DNA of 64,000 bases, taken from the NCBI GenBank assembly GCA_963691655.1, contig OY829326.1:79167235-79231234 (forward strand). Direction: 5' to 3'. The stretch is from Toxonevra muliebris. Taxonomy: Eukaryota > Arthropoda > Insecta > Diptera > Pallopteridae. Shown piece by piece: positions 25,482 to 36,448 of this stretch (positions are counted from its first letter, which is position 1; the number at the start of each line of letters is the position of its first letter). The position numbers and the translations under genes were made by a program. The notes under the pieces are model-generated. The model saw nothing but the letters and a program-made list of their open reading frames with translations, searched no databases and had not been told where the DNA came from.

Positions 25482-27368
25482 TCATTTCAGTTTCTGATGA
25501 TTTGTGAAATTCATATGAGACAAAAGTGCTGAACTGGAGGAAAACATTTTATCGCAAACCTCACACTTTAACGATTTGTAGTTATGTTTTTCCCGTAAGT
25601 GCTGGTTACGTGTGGAGCTCGATTTGTAGTATTTATCGCAGTATTGACACTGAAAAATACGCTGACATTCTTTAAGATGAACTCTACGTATGTGCCATGT
25701 ACAGCTCAACATGGAAGCAGTCCTAAAGTCCAAACAGATCTTGCACTCAAATGACGTATAAGGAGCATGAGTTAAAGAATGAGTTTTGGTATTGCGTTCG
25801 CGAAATTGATTATGGCATTGTTTGCACTGAACTGCATTATCATTAATTTTAGTAACAGTATCTAAAAGCTTAGATTCATAATCGTGTTCATCCTCTAGAT
25901 GTTTCTGCCAGTTATAACGAGTCGGTTGTACTTCACCGCAAATAGGACAGCGGTAATTTATGTGTCGTATTAGTGTAGGACCCCGCCGACGCATGTACTG
26001 CTTACAGAGTTTAAAATGTTCGCGTTTGAGGTGATTACGTAAACTTAAGCGTACTTTAAACCGTAAATCACACAAGCGGCATTTTAAGTAATCGGAGAAG
26101 GGCATGTGTGCAATACGATGTCTCAGTACAGTGCTAAAGTTAACTTTAAAATTAAATTTTTTAGAGCAATCTTTGCACTGATAACACAGAACACCGTCTT
26201 TGTCAATGATTGTGCGCAGATTGAGTTTAGTAATCGAACGGAAGTCGTGCTTTGTGTCAGTGTGCGCCTTCCACTTCTTTAATGAGCCACATGGTAATCC
26301 ACATTCGGGGCATATGAAGTTTATTAGGACATCGTAGGTATCTGGTTTGGTCGGTTTATTAAACGATGAGCCTATGCTGCCATCTTCAGACTGGTCGTCT
26401 GAATCGGATTCAATCAGGTTTATTAGTTTGATTTCCGTTTCCTCGTCCATCTCTTCATCACAGCTGCTATCTCCTAACTCAATTATATTATCCATACTGG
26501 TATCTTCTTCGTCGAGGTCATTACACTCAAATTGATCTGTGTGAAATGTTGCTGCTGAATTCGCATCTGAGTTTGGATATTGCTGCTCATAAGTCTCGCT
26601 ACCACTCACTTCTGATGCAGTTTCAGTATTTTCGGTGAATTGAGAGTGACTTTGCTTTGCTTCTTTAAGCTGAACATTGTCTTGCGTCAAATCCATGAGT
26701 ATTGCAAAAGAACGACTGTAATCTGGGCCTTGAAAAGGTGGCATTGTTTCAATATTCGTAACAACCGGTACATAGTTTATTGTTGGCGACATGGAATCCC
26801 CTCGAATCTCTTCACTTTCGAAATTGTTTTCAAGAATTGCTAAACTATTAAGAACGGAGCCCATCGCATCTTCTGTATGAATTTCAGATTCACCTAAAAT
26901 GGCATTTTGAAGTGGGAGATTTTGTCCACCTATTGATACTATTTCTTCATTTGATATCACTACAGCCTTTTGTGCTAATACCAACTTAAGATTTTTAAAT
27001 TGTTCATCACTTACTGATGGATCCCAATCTTTACCTGTTGCATCACTTATCCGTTCAATAGTATTTTCCAATATTGGTTTTCCAATTCTTTCTTCTTTAA
27101 TTTCGACTTTCATCTTAAATGGCACTACTTGTGTAATATCTGGAACAAATTCATCAGTATCTCGATACATCATACCCAAAATTTCACAATCAGATGCGTC
27201 GTCCTCGTTATCGGTATCGCTCAGCAAGTCGATGACGTCGCCAGCGCGTAGTGGTTCATTAGCTAATTTTGGCGCATTGGTCACTTCTTCTGCCACAGCC
27301 ATAAGCCCTCTTGTCATCGCATGCATCTGCTCATCATTGAATTCAAGCACTTTTATATTATTTTCCAT
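25482..27368 (-). CDS. C2H2 zinc-finger protein with eight fingers and an acidic N-terminal half
   Basis: A single uninterrupted 628-codon frame opens at an ATG in context GAAATGG. The C-terminal half carries eight C2H2 fingers. Their zinc ligands are at about C353/C356/H369/H374, C398/C401/H417/H421, C430/C433/H446/H451, C474/C477/H490/H495, C515/C518/H530/H534, C542/C545/H559/H564, C574/C577/H590/H595 and C602/C605/H618/H624. Finger 2 has 15 residues between the second Cys and first His instead of 12. Linkers are not the TGEKP type, and spacers of 20-40 residues split fingers 1-6. The N-terminal half is acidic and disordered, with no ZAD, BTB or SCAN domain. It holds several hydrophobic-acidic motifs like SUMO-interaction motifs (VIDLLSDTDNED at 45-56, ILMDLTQD, IIELGDSSCDEE, LINLIESDSDD) and an IKEE sumoylation consensus at K91. 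Probable nuclear DNA-binding regulator; the exact orthologue is not recognised. Confidence 0.9.
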   Translation of the reverse strand: MENNIKVLEFNDEQMHAMTRGLMAVAEEVTNAPKLANEPLRAGDVIDLLSDTDNEDDASDCEILGMMYRDTDEFVPDITQVVPFKMKVEIKEERIGKPILENTIERISDATGKDWDPSVSDEQFKNLKLVLAQKAVVISNEEIVSIGGQNLPLQNAILGESEIHTEDAMGSVLNSLAILENNFESEEIRGDSMSPTINYVPVVTNIETMPPFQGPDYSRSFAILMDLTQDNVQLKEAKQSHSQFTENTETASEVSGSETYEQQYPNSDANSAATFHTDQFECNDLDEEDTSMDNIIELGDSSCDEEMDEETEIKLINLIESDSDDQSEDGSIGSSFNKPTKPDTYDVLINFICPECGLPCGSLKKWKAHTDTKHDFRSITKLNLRTIIDKDGVLCYQCKDCSKKFNFKVNFSTVLRHRIAHMPFSDYLKCRLCDLRFKVRLSLRNHLKREHFKLCKQYMRRRGPTLIRHINYRCPICGEVQPTRYNWQKHLEDEHDYESKLLDTVTKINDNAVQCKQCHNQFRERNTKTHSLTHAPYTSFECKICLDFRTASMLSCTWHIRRVHLKECQRIFQCQYCDKYYKSSSTRNQHLREKHNYKSLKCEVCDKMFSSSSALLSHMNFTNHQKLK

Positions 27369-27677
27369 TTCTTCCGTCTGATACCAAAATGATCCTTAAC
27401 GTTGCAATTACTGGTCCGACTTTAAAAAAACAATTTTTAACAATGCATATTAAGGCAAATTCGGTAAACGTACCTTAAAGGTGTCTTTCAAGTAAACATT
27501 TTATGTACTTTTGTTTAATGTTTACTTTAACTTACTTTCGAACAAATTGCAGAGATTATGCCTGACCCAAACAAAAAGTGCAATATATGAAAACATCTGG
27601 GTTGGTTTCGGCAAAACATTCACAATAGTAAAAAGTAACAGAGATGCATTTTAAGAGAACTATTACATTAATTTTAT

Positions 27678-27820
27678 TTGGCAGTTCACACGGGCACAAG
27701 TATGAACGACTGTCTGAAAGTGAGAGGTAGTTAAAAAAATACAGGCGAGCTTCAATCTCTTTCTTTCTACTTCTATCTATGAGACAGCCTTTCATGCCTG
27801 CGCCCGTGTGAATAGCCACT
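27678..27820. mobile_element. Near-palindromic MITE, second copy
   Basis: TGGCAGTTCACACGGGC at the left and GCCCGTGTGAATAGCCACT at the right are inverted. The interior diverges from the 12.2 kb copy. It sits about 310 bp upstream of the zinc-finger gene start. Confidence 0.7.
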
Positions 27821-27849
27821 ATGTGGTATTATCCCAAAGAAATATCTTA

Positions 27850-27957
27850 GTGGCTGTCACACGGGCGCAAGTCTGAAAGAAAGAAATAGATAAAGTAGGT
27901 AAATAGAAAAATTATCTATTTATAATTATCTATTTTTTCTACCTCTTTCATGCTAGT
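27850..27957. mobile_element. Near-palindromic MITE, truncated copy
   Basis: AGTGGCTGTCACACGGGCGC end present, opposite end missing. It starts only 30 bp from the preceding copy. Confidence 0.55.
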
Positions 27958-28879
27958 CAAACGTCAAATTTTGGAATTATGAGCTACTGCACAATCTCCA
28001 ATATTACCAAGCTTCTCAATAGTAAATTTTTTTTTTACCCTCTAACACTACTTCTTAAATATAAGCATCAGAAGTGCAAGTATCAATTGAAGTTATTTTT
28101 GTATTGTAAAAAGTGTGAAAGTGTACTTAATTTTTGGCAATAAAAATCTAAATGAAAAATACTTTCCTCCCGAATCCCCTGTAATTTTTTTTCCAAACAA
28201 CAGTCCACATTCTAAGTTTAAACAAATGTTCACTGTAGCTGCCAAGATTTGCAGGATTTGCGTAATCTGCTATAAACTAACGCTTACTCGCTGTTTTTAA
28301 TACAATTTTCTGAATGAACAATAAAATACAATAATGAATTTTTGAAGTAAAACTTCTTTTCTCTTGTCCTAGAGTAAAACCAACCGGATTTGACGTCACG
28401 CGTAAGTTTGCAATGCGACATAATTTTGTCGAGCAATGTGCATGAGGGGCTAAATATCAATATTCCGTAACTACAATTCCTAGTAATTGGAATTGGGTAT
28501 GTAATGTAATTGAATTTACCTAGCTTTATCTGTAATGCACGGTAATCATAATTTTTGGTATTTAACAGAATAATTTCTCCTTTTTTCATTATTATTATTA
28601 TATGTTAAAAACTATAATATGCACCTTTTAGTTTCACATTTTCTATTTCTGACTTAAGGTACGCACACACAGTTGCGATTTCATTGGTGCGAATCCGCAA
28701 CATCTGCACATCTGCGATTGTGACGCATCGTTTTTTTTCGAACATTCAAAGTTCCCCTTTTTTGTCGTCCTGAAAACACAAACTGCTGCGTTTTCATGCC
28801 AACAATAAACAAACTAAAAAAAAGAAGTGAAATAAAAAAAGTGAACAAAAAGAAAACAATCAAATTATTTTAATATTTA

Positions 28880-29579
28880 TCTATACATTTATTAGTGTAA
28901 CTACAATTTTATTCTAGAAGATCCAGAAGTGCTACGATATCATATCATATTCGCAATCTATTCCATGAGCCCCGCCGCAGGGTGAACTATTGTCTGAATG
29001 AACCCTTGACTCGTTGCTTGAGGCAGGCCAATTCAATTTGCAATGAATTAGATTATTTTATTTATTCTAGAGAAAATTTCAAATATAATTTAATAATAAT
29101 TCTGCATTCAGCTGATTGTAATTAGCAATATATTTAAGTTATTTTAATTATATATGTCCAGTAACTTATATTAGTTTATACTATAATTGATGAAAAATTA
29201 AATAAATAAATAAATATACCAAATCAATAATTATAGAGCTTGACGAGTAGGTTAGCTAAAAATTATCAGTTTTAAAATCGGTTAAGCTAATTCCAAAATA
29301 TTAGCGTCGGAAGTTTTTTAAAATTCGCTCATTGAACAAAGCATTGCATTCATCGTTAAAAAAATCATTGCTTAAGCGGGAGTAAATAATAAATGAGAGA
29401 GAGAAGACATGAGTAACGGCATTTCTTAGAATTATCTAACGAATTATCTGCATACAAAATAAATAACAAAACGAACACCAAGGAGTAGTTTGGTTCTCTT
29501 TTGATATTTGTTTTTCTTCTGAGATTTGAGATTTCTTCTGCAAAAAACTAGCCCCAGTTACTGGGGCCTTACCGACTAG
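28880..29579 (+). mobile_element. Non-autonomous Helitron
   Basis: Begins TCTATACATTTATTAG after an A and ends CTAG before a T, the Helitron rule of insertion between A and T without duplication. An 8-bp-stem hairpin (GCCCCAGT..ACTGGGGC, 29551-29567) lies 8 bases before CTAG. No coding sequence. A shorter relative at 47.9 kb shares both ends. Confidence 0.78.
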
Positions 29580-30242
29580 TATTTAATTTAATAGTTAATT
29601 GAACTGGTAAAAATCTCTAATAAAAATCTCTTATATGTGTCAGATAAAAATGAAAATCTGCTTTTGCGATTTCAATGTAAAGAAATCACAGCAGTATGTG
29701 CCTCTTTGAGTTTTCAAAATTTGCAGCAGAGACGCATCGAAAATGGTGCGAATTCGCACCGATAATTGCTTTAAACCACAAAAATACGACAAATTGTTAA
29801 AAACTATTTCTTAAAAAAAGAAAACCATTTGGTAACTTTAACATTAGGAATAACTTAAGATAATTCATGATTGACTAGATTTATTAATTATTTGATTAGT
29901 TTATGCTAGGGAACTTCCAACTAAAACTTCACCATCCTTATTTTCCTCACAAAGAACTATTCAACTACTAAATAAATTTACTAGCCTAGTTTATCTTTGA
30001 CGCAGACTAACCACAGCCTCTTCCGAACTACGGAACAACTAGAATTTTATCCAGGCGAGTATGATTTAATTAAAAAAATAGTAAACCAGCATAAAAAAAC
30101 TGTTGTGTGAAAATCAAAGTAGGGGAGGCGCAGGTTTGCAACGAATTCGAAAAGGGGGGCGTAGGATGAGCACAGTTGAGACTCGCTGGAACGACAAAGC
30201 AGCAGCCAATGTTATTGCAAACCACTCTACAATAGACATTAA

Positions 30243-30370
30243 CCCATTAAGGACGAGCGGCCCAAAGTAGATAGATTAAGAAAGTAACTTGGGAAAAATA
30301 TTGTTTTTGAACCTGGCTCAGGAACAGTTCAGCGACAAGGTGTCATATGGCACCGCTAGGCATTACTGGG
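30243..30370. mobile_element. piggyBac-like MITE, TTAA-flanked
   Basis: Starts CCCATTAAGGACGAGCG and ends ACTGGG, bounded by TTAA on both sides (30239-30242, 30371-30374), the piggyBac target. 128 bp. Inserted in the piggyBac transposase relic. Confidence 0.72.
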
Positions 30371-30505
30371 TTAATGTCGCAAGCAAAATACAACAATCAC
30401 AGTTAGTCAACCCAAAGTAGTCCATGAATAAAATTATGGCATAGCCTTCAGAACAATGCTTTGGTCAATAGCATAAATCATAAGCATATAGTGGTGGTGA
30501 TTATG

Positions 30506-30783
30506 GATGAATTTTGAACAAAAACTACCAAAATCAGAATCTTTAAAAAGAATGTTGTTTCAATCTTATTGTACGACTGTGAAACAGGGCTCACAACCGC
30601 TTGACTGGAACCCTCAGGGACGCCGTAAGAGAGGACGTACTATATCGTCATGGAAAAGAACACTGAACAGCGAGGTTGGTGCAACAGGAAAGTCGTGGAA
30701 TGAACTGAAGCTCATCGCGAAGAATCATACAAGATGGAAATGCGTAACTGACGCCCTATGCTCCACTGGTAGATAAAGGAGCA
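30506..30783 (+). mobile_element. RTE-like LINE 3' fragment inside the piggyBac relic
   Basis: Reads TKIRIFKKNVVSILLYDCETG, then in the next frame LDWNPQGRRKRGRTISSWKR and SWNELKLIAKNHTRWK. This is the C-terminal end of RTE-type reverse transcriptases; a stretch between the two blocks is deleted. The same motifs appear in the longer copy at 44.8-45.9 kb. Confidence 0.75.
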
Positions 30784-31451
30784 ACAATATTATGGGTGAA
30801 CGCACTCGGAAAAGTAATGGTAAGTGCTTGGAAATTACATCGTATGTTAGCAAAACAAGAAAACGCGAAACTACTTATTCAACTTGATTTTCGTTTTGCA
30901 GTCACTTCCAAACAGTAAACTTCCGAAATGGAATTTCCAATATTGAAGACTGAAAACGTCCATCCAGTCTTTCACGGATCACCGAAAAAGTGCACGTTGT
31001 ACAAAGAAGCCTTCAAAACAAATGTAGCTGCTGCAAAGTGTGCAAAAACTAGCTATTTTGCATGTAAAAAGTGTAATGTTTACTAGCACATCAATTGTTT
31101 CTTCGATATCACCGATAAATAAACATAATTAAAAAAATAAAAAAAGGACTATGTACATTGATCGCGTTTCGCAGACACAATTTAATTCGCCACAGCTACA
31201 TTACTAATGTATTTTTGACAACTATGCATAAAATTTTTATAAAAAAATTGAAAATTATTTGATGCCTTGTATGCAGAAATGCTATGGCAACCCTAATGTG
31301 TATGAGCTCAGAATGCACAGCTGATTTCTTAATTTCGTTGTAAGAAAAAGTTTTTATTGTATATTTTTGCGAATTTGTGAGTTTAGTTGTAGAACAAGTT
31401 AAACATAGTGCTAGTAAAATAAATATATGTAAAATTAATGATGCTACAATT

Positions 31452-32798
31452 ATGAACCGCTTTGAATATGTGGAAGCGCGACTGCATGATAATGAAACGT
31501 TTGTGAGTCGCGATAGAAATGTTAAAATTTATGATGGTGACGAGAAGGTAAATAAGTAAAAGTACTTCCCTATTTCATGAATCACTCTTAAGCATTTCCT
31601 TCTTTATCACTCCACAGACGCAATTCGAAGAGGGTGAAGTGGTGCTAACTACTCATCGCCTTTTTTGGGGTCGTCCAGGTGAAATAGCTCGCGCTGCGGT
31701 TACACTTTGCCTCTCACTGCACTATGTGGCCTCGCTAAGTGAAGAACAAGCCAGCTCCTATTTCTTCGGGCGTAAGACACGTTACATTCTACATTTACGT
31801 GAACCCGTGTCGGATAAAGCGCCAGGACCGCTAGATACTAGTCGAGCTTCACATATTAAACTCTCAGGGAAGAATGGTATTAGCATAGAGTTTAGTAGTG
31901 CATTGCGTGAAACGATACAAGCTAGAATATGGGAGGTGACTGTAATACCAAGGCCCATAACAGGCAGCAGTGGCACCGGCACAACAAATACAATGGTTGA
32001 TGTTGGTAATGCGCGCATCAAAATGCGTACTGGCATTGGAGGTATCGAACGCTCCATTGAGGCTAAGGCCAAGGAAACAGATGAAAATATTGCCTTGGCT
32101 TTTCAGGATCTCAGCGTTTTAATGGCAATGGCCAAAGATATGGTTGGTATTTCAAAAGTGATAAGTAGAAAAATACGGGAACAGAAAGGTGAAATCTCCG
32201 ATGATGAGACAGTGCGTTTTAAATCATACTTACTAAGTTTGGGTATTGATGATCCAGTTACACGAGAAAATTTTACCAGCAATACAGAATATTACAAGAG
32301 TTTAGCTCAGCAAATATGCGAAATGCTGTTGGATCCAATTGAGGTATGATGCTTTAATTATGTTTTCTTATGTTAATTACGTTAATCATCCTTTCACCGT
32401 TTTAGGAACATGGTGGCATGATGTCGCTTGCTGATGTCTATTGTCGAGTAAACCGTGCACGTGGGCTTGAACTACTCTCGCCCGAAGATCTTATGCACGC
32501 TTGTCAGCAATTAAATGGTCCTATAAAATTGCGAGTATTTCCTAGTGGTGCTATGGTGCTTCAGTTGGAGTCTCAAGATGATGAACTTGTTGCAGCTGAT
32601 ACGCTAGAAAAAGTAGAGGCAGCCGAATCATTGGCCGTAGAAGAACTTGCGAAACAACTTAGTATTTCATTGCTGCTGGCAAAGGAGCGTCTCTTAGCAG
32701 CCGAACGTTTGGGCAAAGTATGCCGTGATGAATCAGTGGAGGGATTGCGTTTTTATCCCAACTTACTGCTGCACAATCTAAATGTTGAAGAAACGTAA
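31452..32798 (+). CDS. Vps36: Vps36, ESCRT-II subunit (3 exons, complete)
   Basis: Three exons, 31452-31547, 31618-32343 and 32406-32798, join in phase 0 across GT-AG introns of 70 and 62 bp and give 404 residues, the usual fly Vps36 length. The start is the ATG opening [11 protein letters not shown]; upstream in-frame codons lack an ATG. Residues 1 to about 140 match the GLUE domain ([16 protein letters not shown] at about 36-51, ASHIKLSG). Residues about 165-395 are the EAP30/Snf8-Vps36 winged-helix region. Known of the family: Vps36 joins Vps22 and Vps25 in ESCRT-II on endosomes; GLUE binds ubiquitin and phosphoinositide and sorts ubiquitinated membrane proteins into multivesicular bodies. 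In Drosophila ESCRT-II also localises bicoid mRNA. No frameshifts or missing segments are visible. Identification rests on sequence recalled for the family. Confidence 0.97.
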
Positions 32799-32830
32799 AA
32801 AAAATTTATACTTACAACGAAATTATTGGC

Positions 32831-32836
32831 AATAAA
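32831..32836 (+). promoter_or_regulatory. Poly(A) signal of Vps36
   Basis: AATAAA lies 33 bases after the Vps36 stop codon. A second AATAAA is at 32910-32915. Either would give a short 3' UTR. Confidence 0.6.
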
Positions 32837-34857
32837 CTAAAACCGAAATCAGTAGAGTTATTGTTTCCATTTAATTATATTTTATTTCTTGCTTTGAAAT
32901 CAAAATTCAAATAAACTTTCTTCTCATATATTCACTTTCGTTTTCTTTATAATTATTTCGTAATTTTAATTAATAAATAATTGCATTTAATATTTTCAAT
33001 ATTTGCTTTTAATATAGTTTTTTTTTTTTTTTTTTTTTTTTTCTTTTTACATTTACATAACAAACTTAATTTATACTTTACTTTTTATATTTTTATGAAG
33101 TCTTTAAGTAATTTTCTCTTAGTATTTTGCTTTGCATTGATTTTTTTGTTTGTTTTTGTTTCGTATTTTTTTAAAACAAAGAAAATTTAATTTTCCAATG
33201 CGCTTTACCATTTTAAATTTTGCTTTGCCAATTTTGCCTTGTTATGTGATTTGTTTTCTTAACTTTGCATTTATTTGATAATCTAAAATGTTTTAAATTT
33301 TTTTATTTGTCAAATTTTTATTAATTTTTTGCATATCGTTGATTCATTTTCAAGAATTAAGTAGGTTTTCTTTTCATTTTTTTTTTATATAAATATACAA
33401 TAAAAATAATTAAAAATTAAAATTTAAATGCGTTTGGTTCAATTCAATAATTACATACATACAACACCCGTCCGTCACTTGTTCAGTAAGTACATCATTT
33501 ATTTTTGTTGTATTTTTCCTTTGTTTTTATTACTTTTATTTTTATATTGTACACGTAAATATGTATTAAAATATTAAACATTCAATGGTATTTGTTTGTT
33601 TGTTTGTTATGAATTATTACTAACTTGCTACTATTTAATTTTTAAATATGTATATGCAGTTCTTGTAATGTTGGAAATAAATAATATTTTAAATAAATTT
33701 ACAAAAGGATTTTCATTCAACAATTTCCGGTTGCATAAAAGCTGCAAGGAAAATTAATTTCATAAAAGCTTAAAATTAAATTACAGTGCCATTTTCTTTC
33801 TTCAATAGTTTTCTCAAGCAATATCAGAGCTTGGTACTAGACAACAAACCTTTCATGGGAACCACAGTGACAAACAAAGACACGCGTTCAGAGAGAAGTG
33901 TTTGGGTCCTAAATCAATAATTTTAAGGCTGTGGGAAAATATCCTAGCGTTTTTCACGAAGTGATTTATGTAATTGATCAATGTATAGAATTTAATCTGG
34001 GAAGGAAGTACTAAAAACTACTATTTTGCAACGCGATCAATGCACTACTCGAACGTTATGATCGTTAGAGATTGTACTGTTTGATCAAGCTCAAATGGGC
34101 AAGGACAAGAAAATCGCCATCTTTTGCTTGTCGGGAAAAATAAAGAGGAACCAGCGACGAACTTACTTACTGAAGAAGAAACAGGGGCCCTGGCCTGAAT
34201 CCGGCAGTACTCAAAAAGGAAGACATAAAAGAGAGACTAGAAATCTTTACTAATACTCTAGAACTGTGGGAGACCAAAACGATTCTAAGTATTGGTCACA
34301 ACAAAAACAGTTTGTGTGGATTAGCTGATATTCTAGAGAAGCTGAGAAAACACCTCAGAAAAACTTTAACTGTGAATAACAACCAGACATATAATCCACA
34401 TAATAATCACAAAAGATTGTAGTTGTATTATTTGCATCAGACCTTAGGAAGTTTTAGCGAAATGATTCACAGAAAATTGTATAGCTTTAAAGAAGACAGA
34501 TTCTGCAAATACAAGAATCAGAGAACGGGGCTGTATGAAGTTCTTCTACATAGCGAGATTAAATGAGAACAATATATGAGGCGCTTGGTTTGATTCGACG
34601 CCAACTAAATTACTGTGCAGAGAGTAAGGATTCACATTAAACTCAGTTTCAGTTAGTGAAAAAAATTGGCTTGATCCACTATAATTCTGAACGCCTCATA
34701 TATCTTTTGGACTCTACACTTAAAGCGACGCAGGATGTACTCATTTGTTCTGCCATTTCATGCACACATAAGGAGGGCAGAACGTACAAGTATTCAATTA
34801 TATACTTTTCATCGGCGATGTCTGTGTGGATGTTTGCCCGATAATATTCGTAGGTAA

Positions 34858-34895
34858 TGATATCCATGTATGTATACATACATACATGGATATCA
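34858..34895. repeat. 38-bp palindrome
   Basis: TGATATCCATGTATGTA and TACATACATGGATATCA are inverted around a few bases, forming a near-perfect hairpin. Confidence 0.8.
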
Positions 34896-35842
34896 TTATG
34901 AATATCATGTATACATACTACTATCCATTCATGTTGTGTGAGTTATATTTATACACAATTCATTTATGTATAAATTTGACAGATATTTGTGTTTCTGATG
35001 TTTACCCTTAGCCTCCCATCTGTAATGTTTTAACTTAAAAAGCATTTTAGACTGGACTTGAACTTAATAAAAAACTTCCCATTTTATTTCCGAATCTAGT
35101 TTCAATAGAAGCCGTTAATTTTTCCAGTAAAGTATCTATCACGTCTGCGGTGGGACCAACACTATATTTTTCTTTTTTTAATTTTATTTCTACTTATTTC
35201 TAAGAGAACAATGTTAATCATGAAAAGGAAACTTGGACAGAAATAGTCAACCACACCTCTCCTATGGTATGGCCATATTGAGTAAACGGTCAAATAGGGA
35301 ATGCCAAAATCACCTCACCGTTTTGGTGTCAGCGGCCCAAATTCACCCTTAAAAAGTTATTCATTTGTCATTTAATTTTTTTAAGGTGACAAATCGCCGT
35401 AGATTTTTTTTAGTCTGGTAATTGTTGGGACTTAGAAATGTGTCTCTCATTATTGGCTACTGGTCTGTTCCATCAGATTATTTTTCGTACAAAAATTGTG
35501 TCAGTAAATCACCAATCGAAAAGCAAATCTATTCCCAAGGAGTCTTTTTAACTACATATTAAAACGACTGCAAGCATGAACGGCTGTGTTAAAGAAAGAT
35601 GTAGAAAAGTATGCTGAAAGGCAAATCAAATGAACACATAAAAAATTAACAATCCTGACAAGTACGAATGTTTCATGTTCAAATTGTTCCAATCTTGGCA
35701 GCTTAACCCTATCAAGATTTTCGTACACATATGTGTACATGAATTTAAACATTTTTCCTGACTTTGATTTAAATGCCAACCAAACAATTTTGGTATTGAC
35801 ATCTTTGTTGTTTTTTCCTCTATCGCTTGGAATTTATTTTGT

Positions 35843-36007
35843 TACAGTCGAAACTATTGTCTTTTATGGGACAACGTCACTTTCTTTAGTGGTTTTTTTT
35901 TTTGTCACTTTCAACTTACAATCGAAGCATAACCGTCGAAACTATTGTCTTTTATGGGACAACCTCACTTTTTTTAGTGATCTTTTTCTTTTTTGTCACT
36001 TTCAAAA
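35843..36007 (+). repeat. 88-bp tandem duplication
   Basis: TCGAAACTATTGTCTTTTAT and the following GGGACAAC.TCACTTT occur twice with an 88-bp period (35848 and 35936), nearly identical, so the duplication is recent. Confidence 0.8.
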
Positions 36008-36394
36008 AATTATTAAAAATACTAAATAATAAAAATATGTGTAATAGAACCTTCCTCTATCGATAGAGACACATTTTGTGTAAGTCGGAGTATTTTAAAG
36101 CTCCCTGGACTTTTTTTTGTACAAATATGTGTACATCGCGTACGGCTAAACCTGGACTTCTAAAAATCCGTGAATAGTTTTTTTTGACTAATTGGGGGCT
36201 CCTAAACACGAAAATCAGCATCTCGAATTCTAACACGGGAAGTACACATTCTCCTGAGAGGGTTAAGGAGTAAAACGTAGAAAGAAGCAGTTAATAAAAT
36301 TTGGCAGGGAATAAAATAAATCAGCTCTATTCTAAATATTCTCGAAATGAAATCCATGGGTAAATTTGCTCCTTTTTTTCCTATAAGAATACGG

Positions 36395-36448
36395 GGGAAA
36401 GACACAGACACCATACGATCTTGCTTGCACCCGTGTAAACAGTCACAT
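36395..36448. mobile_element. End fragment of the near-palindromic MITE family
   Basis: CTTGCTTGCACCCGTGTAAACAGTCAC matches one terminus; a possible opposite end (GCAAGCATGAACGGCTGTG) is at 35571-35589. They may be the ends of one larger member. Confidence 0.4.

Larger units (their letters stand above)
30110..31125 (+). mobile_element. piggyBac transposase relic with nested insertions
   Basis: Plus-strand pieces follow the order of piggyBac transposases. They are MSTVETRWNDKAAANVIAN (30166-30228), QPKVVHE before an N-IM motif (30399-30440), VMVSAWKLHRMLAKQEN then LIQLDFRFAVTSK (30813-30915) and a Cys-rich tail KCAKTSYFACKKCNVY, stop, HINCF (31040-31100) like the C-terminal zinc-binding domain. 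A TTAA MITE (30243-30370) and an RTE fragment (30506-30783) interrupt it. Stops and frameshifts show that it is dead. Confidence 0.72.

Noticed and set aside
26347..26535. Small plus-strand frame rich in serine
   Set aside because: Antisense shadow of the acidic part of the zinc-finger gene.
30815..30900. Possible intron with GTAAGTGC donor and TTTTGCAG acceptor
   Set aside because: The reading frame VSAWKLHRMLAKQEN continues straight through and matches piggyBac transposase, so no splice is needed.
34190..34430. Frame of about 76 codons without ATG ending NNHKRL
   Set aside because: No recognisable family and no splice signals checked out; kept only as a note in the spacer entry.
36058..36065. 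TATCGATA, a Drosophila DRE-like promoter word
   Set aside because: No gene start nearby and the site is surrounded by repeats, so chance occurrence is likely.
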